A stretch of 12,023 bases of DNA from JALZDI01 sp035557095 (GTDB lineage Bacteria; Actinomycetota; Actinomycetes; Propionibacteriales; Nocardioidaceae). The translations under genes were made by a program, and so were the position numbers. The first letter of the stretch is position 1. Each line of letters begins with the position of its first letter. The DNA lies in NCBI GenBank assembly GCA_035557095.1, contig DATMEB010000144.1, positions 1 through 12,023 of the forward strand, written 5' to 3'. Shown here piece by piece: positions 6,717-12,023 of the stretch. The notes below the pieces were generated by a model. That model saw nothing but the letters and a program-made list of their open reading frames with translations, had not been told where the DNA came from and did not search any database.

Positions 6717-7979
6717 GTGAAGGCCCTCGTGATCGGTACCGGTGGGCGCGAGCACGCCCTGGTGCTTGCGCTGTCGCGTGACCCCGAGGTCGACGAGGTG
6801 CATGCCGCGCCGGGCAACCCCGGCATCGGCACCGCCGCCACCCTGCACGACGTCGACCCGTGCGACGGCCCGGCGGTGGCCGGTCTGGCCGAACGGCTCG
6901 ACGTCGACCTGGTCGTGATCGGCCCGGAGGCGCCGCTGGTCGCCGGCGTGGCCGACGCCGTACGCGCACGCGGTGTGGCCTGCTTCGGCCCGAGCCGGGA
7001 GGCGGCACAGCTGGAGGGGTCCAAGGCGTTCGCCAAGCACGTGATGGCCGCCGCCGAGGTGCCCACCGCGATGGCTCGGGTGTGCGAGTCGGCCGAGGAG
7101 GCGGCCGAGGCGCTCGACGCGTTCGGCGCGCCGTACGTCGTCAAGGACGACGGCCTGGCCGCCGGCAAGGGAGTCGTGGTCACCGACGACCGTCAGGTCG
7201 CGCTCGAGCACGCGGCCGGCTGCGACCGGGTGGTGATCGAGGAGTTCCTCGACGGGCCGGAGGTGTCGCTGTTCGCGGTGACCGACGGCGAGAGCATCAT
7301 CCCGCTGCAGCCGGCGCAGGACTTCAAGCGGGCGCACGACGGCGACGCCGGACCCAACACCGGGGGCATGGGGGCCTACACCCCGCTGCCCTGGGCACCG
7401 CCCGCCCTGGTCGAGGACGTCTGCCGACGGGTGCTGCAGCCGACCGTCGACGAGATGCGCCGGCGCGGTACGCCGTTCCAGGGCCTGCTCTACGCCGGCC
7501 TCGCGCTCACCACCCGGGGAGTCCGGGTGGTGGAGTTCAACGCCCGCTTCGGCGACCCCGAGACGCAGCCGCTGATGGCACTGCTGCGCTCGTCGCTGTT
7601 CCGGCTCCTGCACGCCGCAGCGACCGGCCGGCTCGGCGAGATCGAGCCGCCGCGCTGGCACTCCGGAGCAGCCGTGGCCGTAGTGATGGCTGCCGAGGGT
7701 TACCCCGGCTCCCCCCGCAAGGGAGACCCGATCAGCGGGCTCGAGGCGGTCGCCGAGATGGACGGCGTCGACGTCATCGAGGCGGGCACCGCCCGCGACG
7801 GCGACAGCCTCATCACCGCCGGTGGCCGGGTCCTGGCGGTCACCGCCGTCGGCGACGACCTGATGAACGCCCGGCAGCGTGCCTACCGGGGCGTCACCGC
7901 GATCTCGTTCGGCGGCGCGCAGTACCGCACCGACATCGCGGCCGATGCGGCGGTCGAGGCCGCGCAGCTGTCCCGGTGA
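6717..7979 (+). CDS. purD: phosphoribosylamine-glycine ligase PurD
   Basis: Second step of de novo purine synthesis: ATP-dependent ligation of glycine to phosphoribosylamine, giving GAR. It is a 420-aa cytosolic ATP-grasp enzyme of normal length. Motifs: N-terminal GTGGREHAL (7-15), VVIGPEAPLVAG (66-77), FGPSREAAQLEGSKAFAK (90-107), ATP-grasp VKDDGLAAGKGV (142-153), GPNTGGMGAYTP (212-223) and metal-binding FNARFGDPETQ (274-284), followed by the C-terminal domain. The GTG start is chosen because the nucleotide-fold strand KALVIGTGG begins at once and a TAGGCT box lies 8-13 bases upstream. It is single-function: no PurM or PurN domain follows. It sits between purA and the histidine kinase pair. 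The 87-base gap after its stop has a candidate promoter but no clear terminator. Confidence 0.97.
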   Translation: MKALVIGTGGREHALVLALSRDPEVDEVHAAPGNPGIGTAATLHDVDPCDGPAVAGLAERLDVDLVVIGPEAPLVAGVADAVRARGVACFGPSREAAQLEGSKAFAKHVMAAAEVPTAMARVCESAEEAAEALDAFGAPYVVKDDGLAAGKGVVVTDDRQVALEHAAGCDRVVIEEFLDGPEVSLFAVTDGESIIPLQPAQDFKRAHDGDAGPNTGGMGAYTPLPWAPPALVEDVCRRVLQPTVDEMRRRGTPFQGLLYAGLALTTRGVRVVEFNARFGDPETQPLMALLRSSLFRLLHAAATGRLGEIEPPRWHSGAAVAVVMAAEGYPGSPRKGDPISGLEAVAEMDGVDVIEAGTARDGDSLITAGGRVLAVTAVGDDLMNARQRAYRGVTAISFGGAQYRTDIAADAAVEAAQLSR

Positions 7980-8004
7980 CCCCTTAACTCTCGCGGTGAC
8001 GGCG

Positions 8005-8026
8005 CGCAGCGGTTAGGCTCGCTGCG
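8005..8026 (+). promoter_or_regulatory. candidate promoter inside an inverted repeat, upstream of histidine kinase 1
   Basis: CGCAGCG (8005-8011) and CGCTGCG (8020-8026) are perfect 7-bp arms around an 8-nt centre containing TAGGCT (8014-8019), the same -10 form seen before purD and the lipid kinase. Transcription would start near 8026 and give a leader of about 40 nt. Arms flanking a -10 box suggest an operator that blocks the promoter when occupied, or a hairpin at the tail of a purD read-through message. Both readings are inference. Confidence 0.42.
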
Positions 8027-8066
8027 GCGAGTCCGGCGTGTCGGGTTCTAGCCGGGGGGAGGGGCA

Positions 8067-9401
8067 ATGTCTGCTTCGGCATTGCAGCCACTGCGTGTCG
8101 AGCAGGTCGTCACCTACCTTCGCGTCTTCGGCCTGGTCGCGGGGGTACCGACGATCCTGCTCGCCACGTTCCCCGGCGAGGAACGTCAGCAGCTGATCTG
8201 GGGCATCCAGGGTGTTCTGCTGGCCGGGACCATCGCGCTCGTGGTCTGGCGGCACAACATGCGTCCCGGTGACGAGCGCGCGGTCCTGGTTGCCGGCTTC
8301 GTGCTGAACGCCGTGGTCATCGCCGGCTACGTGCTCGCGTTCTCCCACCTTCAGCCCAACATCGCCTGGGCGATGGTGTTCACGCTGATCGCTGACGCTG
8401 CACTGCGCTTCGGCGTACGCGGCGCTGTGGTCGGATGGGTGCTGTCCGCGCTGCTGTTCACCTTGCAGGCCCAGGAGCACGAGGCCGTGACCGGCGTCGG
8501 CACGCCCCCGGTCGCCTACCTGTACGTGCTCGCCTCACTGGCCGGAGCCGCCGGCATCCTCGCGGTCTTCACGGTCACCCTCGAGCGGCAGGCCCACATG
8601 GCCCAGCAGCAGGCGCTCGCGCTGTCGGACGCCAACCGGGTCCGGGAGCGCCTGCTCGCGATGTCCTCGCACGAGTTCCGCGGCTCGCTGGCGGCGATGA
8701 TGCTGGCCGCCGACACCGTCCGTGCCAACCTCGACCGGCTCGGCAAGGAGCGCTCGGACAAGCTGCTCGCCGAGGTGGACCGCCACGGCATCCATCTCAG
8801 CCGGCTGGTCGACGACCTGTTCGCGGTGGCCCAGGCGCAGAACGACTCGATCCAGGTGCGCCGGCGCTGGGACGACCTGCAGTCATCGGTCCATGTCGCG
8901 CTCGCCGCGGCCAACCGGCACCGCGACGGCCACATGCTCACGGTGGCGGTCGAGCCGATCTCGTGCGAGATCGACCACGAGCGCTTCCAGCAGGTCGTGC
9001 GCAACCTGGTCGAGAACGCCTACAAGTACGCCCCGAACGGGAGCCGCGTGGTCGTGATCGCCTCCCATCGGGGCGAACACGTCGAGCTGCGGGTGGGCGA
9101 CGAGGGACCCGGCATCCCCGCCACGGACCGGGAGCGCATCTTCGAGCCGTTCAGCCGCCGCCGCGGCGCGGCCAGCCACAGCGACAGTGCCGGGCTGGGC
9201 CTGTACGTCGTCCAGCAGATCGTGGCCGCGATGGACGGCGTCCTGGAGCTGCGCACCTCCTCGGAGGGCACCGAGTTCGTGGTGCTGCTGCCGGCCGGGG
9301 TGTCGACCTCGTTGCGGACAGTCACCGACCAAGCAGACGAGCGCGGAACGCGGAACAATGGCAGGGACACGTCGCGGCCAGGGGGCGCGGTGCGACGCTG
9401 A
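8067..9401 (+). CDS. membrane sensor histidine kinase (first of a tandem pair)
   Basis: A 444-aa orphan histidine kinase. The N-terminal half (about 16-171) has five or six hydrophobic segments with only short loops, including WAMVFTLIADAALRFGVRGA (101-120), and no recognisable extracellular sensor domain, HAMP or PAS. A polar linker (172-193) leads to the HisKA domain with phospho-acceptor His202 in AMSSHEFRGSLAA (198-210). The HATPase has N-box RNLVENAYKYAP (312-323), G1 DEGPGIP (345-351), F-box IFEPF (358-362) and G2 GLGLYVV (376-382). The residue four after the His is Gly rather than Thr/Asn, so phosphatase activity may be lacking. The last 34 residues are a polar Arg/Asp-rich tail. The ATG is preceded by GGAGGGG. 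No response regulator is present. Kinase class is certain; signal and partner are unknown. Confidence 0.92.
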   Translation: MSASALQPLRVEQVVTYLRVFGLVAGVPTILLATFPGEERQQLIWGIQGVLLAGTIALVVWRHNMRPGDERAVLVAGFVLNAVVIAGYVLAFSHLQPNIAWAMVFTLIADAALRFGVRGAVVGWVLSALLFTLQAQEHEAVTGVGTPPVAYLYVLASLAGAAGILAVFTVTLERQAHMAQQQALALSDANRVRERLLAMSSHEFRGSLAAMMLAADTVRANLDRLGKERSDKLLAEVDRHGIHLSRLVDDLFAVAQAQNDSIQVRRRWDDLQSSVHVALAAANRHRDGHMLTVAVEPISCEIDHERFQQVVRNLVENAYKYAPNGSRVVVIASHRGEHVELRVGDEGPGIPATDRERIFEPFSRRRGAASHSDSAGLGLYVVQQIVAAMDGVLELRTSSEGTEFVVLLPAGVSTSLRTVTDQADERGTRNNGRDTSRPGGAVRR

Positions 9402-9406
9402 CCAGG

Positions 9407-9432
9407 CGGGGTGCGAGCCCCGACGTGCGGGG
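9407..9432 (+). promoter_or_regulatory. mutually exclusive hairpins over the histidine kinase 2 ribosome binding site
   Basis: Three 5-base arms lie in the 44-bp gap between the kinases: CGGGG (9407-9411), CCCCG (9418-9422) and CGGGG (9428-9432). The middle arm can pair perfectly with either neighbour (6-nt or 5-nt loop). The second pairing covers the first half of the Shine-Dalgarno GGGGAGGG (9429-9436). This could be a small translational switch, or chance in a GC-rich gap. Confidence 0.3.
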
Positions 9433-9445
9433 AGGGATACCGGAC

Positions 9446-10753
9446 TTGGCCGAATTCATGGGGGGCTCCGAGAGCGCCGGGACCGAGCGGACGATCTCGG
9501 CGATACGAGGTGTGGGACTGCTCGTCGCCGTGGTCGCGGTGGCGCTGGCGCCGAACTACCCGAACGGGTGGGTGCAGCTCGCTGCCTGGGGCATCGTGGT
9601 CGTGTTCGCGCTCGGCACCCTGGCCATCTGGCTGGTCAGCCGGCGCGACCCCGACCGCGACCGGCAGGCGCAGTTGAAGTTCCTGGCGCTGGTCTTCGAC
9701 GTGGTGATCGTGGCCGCGTTCGTGATGGTGTTCGCCTTCGAGAACCCGAACGTCACCTGGGCGCTGCTGATCGTGTTACCGATCGACGGGGCCGTGCGCT
9801 ACGGATGGCGAGGCGCCGTGGTGGTCGCGCTGGTCAGCGAGGTGCTCTTCGTCGTGCACAGCGTCATTCGGAACGCGATGCTCGGCGAGTCGACGAGCGC
9901 CTCGGCGCACTTCCTCGTCGTGGCGATGCTCGCCCTCGTCGGCGGGGTCAACGGGCTGCTGGTCGAGGTCTGGCAGCAGCAGAGCATGCAGTACCGCGAG
10001 CAGGCCGCCGCGCTCGACCGCGCACACCGGATCCGCGACAGGTTGATGGCGGTGACCTCGCACGAGATTCGTGGCTCGCTAGCCGCGATCGGCACCTCCG
10101 CGCAGGTGCTGCAGGAACAGCGGCACCGGCTGAGTGAGGAGCGCGTCGACCGCATGCTCGGCGCGACCCGCCGCCAGGCGGAGCACCTGCTGGTCGTCGT
10201 CGACGATCTGTTGGTCACCGGTCGCGGCGACGAGCAGGGCCTCGACCTCGTCCCGGCCTGGGGCGACCTGGAGAGCACGGTGACGCTGGCGGTCTCGTCG
10301 GCCCAGCGCTCGCGCGACGACCACCTGGTCGACGTCGAGGGCGTCGACGCGATCTGGTGCGAGCTGGACCACCAGCGCGTGCAGCAGGTGGTGCGCAACC
10401 TGGTCGAGAACGCGTTCAAGTACTCCCCGGCCGGGTCGATCGTCACCGTGACCACCCGCCGGGTACCGACCGGCGTCGAGCTCACGGTCGCCGACCAGGG
10501 CAGCGGGATCGACGCGGAGAAGCAGGCGGAGCTGTTCCATCCGTTCCGCCGCGGCGAGAACGTGGGGTCCACCAAGGGCGTCGGGCTCGGCCTGTACGTC
10601 GTGAGCCGGATCGTGTCCGCGGCGTCGGGCACGATCGCTGTCGACTCAGTACAGCCTGCGCCCGGCGGCACCAGGTTCGTGGTCACCCTGCCCTGCTCGA
10701 CCGAGCCCGTCGGCACCGACCTCGCGGGGGTCCAGCGGCATACGGGAGAATGA
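9446..10753 (+). CDS. membrane sensor histidine kinase (second of a tandem pair)
   Basis: A 435-aa orphan kinase with the same architecture as the preceding gene. It has about six hydrophobic segments (21-36, 46-64, 78-97, 104-116, 122-139, 155-173), including WALLIVLPIDGAVRYGWRGA (105-124), which matches its neighbour's segment. His206 lies in AVTSHEIRGSLAA (202-214), followed by N-box RNLVENAFKYSP (317-328), G1 DQGSGI (350-355), F-box LFHPF (363-367) and G2 GVGLGLYVV (378-386). As in the first kinase, the Thr/Asn four residues after the His is Gly. I prefer the TTG at 9446 because GGGGAGGG lies nine bases upstream; the ATG at 9458 (431 aa) has no good ribosome binding site and remains possible. 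The stop overlaps an ATG at 10750 in the purB frame, so coupling to purB is likely. The two kinases look like an old tandem duplication. Signal and partner are unknown. Confidence 0.9.
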   Translation: MAEFMGGSESAGTERTISAIRGVGLLVAVVAVALAPNYPNGWVQLAAWGIVVVFALGTLAIWLVSRRDPDRDRQAQLKFLALVFDVVIVAAFVMVFAFENPNVTWALLIVLPIDGAVRYGWRGAVVVALVSEVLFVVHSVIRNAMLGESTSASAHFLVVAMLALVGGVNGLLVEVWQQQSMQYREQAAALDRAHRIRDRLMAVTSHEIRGSLAAIGTSAQVLQEQRHRLSEERVDRMLGATRRQAEHLLVVVDDLLVTGRGDEQGLDLVPAWGDLESTVTLAVSSAQRSRDDHLVDVEGVDAIWCELDHQRVQQVVRNLVENAFKYSPAGSIVTVTTRRVPTGVELTVADQGSGIDAEKQAELFHPFRRGENVGSTKGVGLGLYVVSRIVSAASGTIAVDSVQPAPGGTRFVVTLPCSTEPVGTDLAGVQRHTGE

Positions 10754-10758
10754 GGTAC

Positions 10759-12023
10759 GTGGCCGACGCATACCGGATCCCCGACGTCCTCGCCCACCGC
10801 TACGCCTCCGAGGAGCTCGCCCGCATCTGGTCGCCCGAGCACAAGGTGGTGCTCGAACGGCAGTTGTGGGTCGCCGTCCTCAGAGCGCAGCGCGACCTCG
10901 GTGTCGAGGTTCCCGACGGGGTCGTCGAGGCGTACGAGAAGGTCGTCGACGACGTCGACCTCGACTCGATCGCCGAGCGCGAGCGGGTGACGCGCCACGA
11001 CGTGAAGGCGCGGATCGAGGAGTTCGCGGCGCTCGCCGGGCACGAGCACATCCACAAGGGCATGACCAGCCGCGACCTGACCGAGAACGTCGAGCAGCTC
11101 CAGGTCCGCCAGTCCCTCGGGCTGATCCGCGACCGCGCCGTCGCGGCCGCCGCCCGGCTGGCCCGGCTCGCCGCCGAGCACGAGACCACCGTGATGGCCG
11201 GGCGCTCCCACAACGTCGCGGCCCAGGCCACCACGCTCGGGAAGCGTTTCGCCACGATCGCCGACGAGCTGCTGATCGCCGTCGAACGGGTCGAGGAGCT
11301 GCTGGCGCGCTACCCGCTGCGCGGCATCAAGGGCCCGATGGGCACCTCGCAGGACATGCTCGACCTGCTCGAGGGCGACGCCGACCGGCTCGCCGAGCTC
11401 GAGCGGCGGGTCGCGAGCCATCTCGGGTTCGACCGCGTCCTCACCAGCGTCGGGCAGGTCTACCCGCGCAGCCTCGACTTCGACGTCCTGTCCGCCGTCG
11501 TCCAGCTGGTCGCGGCGCCATCCAACCTGGCCACGACGATCCGGTTGATGGCCGGCCACGAGCTCGTCACCGAGGGCTTCGCCGAGGGCCAGGTCGGGTC
11601 GAGCGCGATGCCGCACAAGATGAACACCCGCTCGTGCGAGCGCGTGAACGGGCTCGCGGTCATCACGCGCGGCTACCTCTCGATGGTCGGCGAGCTCGCT
11701 GGCGACCAGTGGAACGAGGGTGACGTGTCCTGCTCGGTGGTCCGTCGGGTGGCGCTCCCCGACGCCTTCTTCGCCGCCGACGGGCTCTTCCAGACCTTCC
11801 TCACCGTGCTCGACGAGTTCGGCGCCTTCCCCGCCGTGATCCAGCGCGAGCTCGACCGGTACCTGCCCTTCCTCGCGACCACCAAGGTCCTGATGGCCGC
11901 CGTACGCCGAGGGGTCGGCCGCGAGGCCGGGCACGAGGCCATCAAGCAGGCGGCCGTCGGCACCGCCCTCGCGATGCGCCAGGGCCAGTCCGCCAACGAT
12001 GTCTTCGACCGGCTCGCCGCCGA
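10759..12023 (+). CDS. purB: adenylosuccinate lyase PurB, 3' end outside the window (partial)
   Basis: Cytosolic enzyme acting twice in purine synthesis: it cleaves SAICAR to AICAR and adenylosuccinate to AMP, releasing fumarate, and so works directly after PurA. About 421 residues are visible of an expected 470-480. Fumarase/aspartase-superfamily signatures: RHDVKARIEEF (79-89), HKGMTSRDLTEN (99-110), MAGRSHNVAAQ (146-156) with the candidate acid His151, IKGPMGTSQDML (190-201) and the flexible catalytic loop GSSAMPHKMN (280-289). The frame is open to the right edge. The GTG at 10759 gives the family-like start MADAYRIPDVLAHRYAS and is preferred. The ATG at 10750, three codons longer, overlaps the kinase stop as ATGA and cannot be excluded. 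Either way purB follows the second kinase with essentially no gap, so it is probably transcribed with it unless a promoter lies within the kinase gene. Confidence 0.95.
   Translation, partial: MADAYRIPDVLAHRYASEELARIWSPEHKVVLERQLWVAVLRAQRDLGVEVPDGVVEAYEKVVDDVDLDSIAERERVTRHDVKARIEEFAALAGHEHIHKGMTSRDLTENVEQLQVRQSLGLIRDRAVAAAARLARLAAEHETTVMAGRSHNVAAQATTLGKRFATIADELLIAVERVEELLARYPLRGIKGPMGTSQDMLDLLEGDADRLAELERRVASHLGFDRVLTSVGQVYPRSLDFDVLSAVVQLVAAPSNLATTIRLMAGHELVTEGFAEGQVGSSAMPHKMNTRSCERVNGLAVITRGYLSMVGELAGDQWNEGDVSCSVVRRVALPDAFFAADGLFQTFLTVLDEFGAFPAVIQRELDRYLPFLATTKVLMAAVRRGVGREAGHEAIKQAAVGTALAMRQGQSANDVFDRLAA

Noticed and set aside
8435..9445. N-terminal extension of the second kinase back to 8435
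   Set aside because: The frame is open, but it lies inside the first kinase gene and translates to Arg/Gly/Pro-rich nonsense; the kinase-like sequence begins around 9446-9458.
9799..11934. Very long minus-strand open frame (711 codons) across the second kinase and purB
   Set aside because: It spans two certain genes on the other strand, shows no recognisable protein motif, and is expected where GC-rich third positions remove antisense stops.

Overview
The window is about 12 kb of GC-rich (roughly 70%) chromosomal DNA from an actinobacterium. Support for this comes from strong GC3 bias, frequent GTG/TTG starts, a DUF3151 protein (a family restricted to actinobacteria), a DasR-type regulator with a dre-like operator, and two genes that look leaderless with a TAGGCT -10 box just upstream of GTG. 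The gene mix fits a Nocardioidaceae-like member of Propionibacteriales, but that placement is inference. Coding density is high, no insertion sequence, phage gene or CRISPR array is visible, and most genes are core metabolism.

Region 1 (1-3531) is an N-acetylglucosamine uptake and catabolism locus. On the minus strand are nagA (GlcNAc-6-P deacetylase) and, overlapping its stop codon, the first 38 codons of a SIS-domain sugar isomerase. Divergently, on the plus strand, are a DasR-like GntR/UTRA regulator and an overlapping GlcNAc-type PTS EIIC permease. A near-perfect 16-bp dre palindrome lies in the divergent gap, and a weaker copy lies at the end of the regulator gene. Together these suggest one regulated unit: import with phosphorylation, deacetylation, then isomerisation/deamination to fructose-6-P. 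The IIB and IIA partners are not in the window.

Region 2 (3594-5247) holds a DUF3151 gene and, convergent to it, a diacylglycerol-kinase-family lipid kinase. They are separated by a 355-bp gap with hairpins and an AT-richer patch.

Region 3 (5248-12023) is a purine biosynthesis block, purA, purD and the start of purB, all on the plus strand. Between purD and purB sit two tandem, related membrane histidine kinases with no response regulator. The second ends against purB, overlapping an alternative purB start. Both kinases have the H-box form SHE-F/I-RGSLA, so the threonine/asparagine usually needed for phosphatase activity is replaced by glycine.

Nothing here is clearly a new system. The least explained element is the orphan kinase pair inside the purine cluster, with its own candidate promoter inside an inverted repeat and a possible RNA switch in front of the second kinase.
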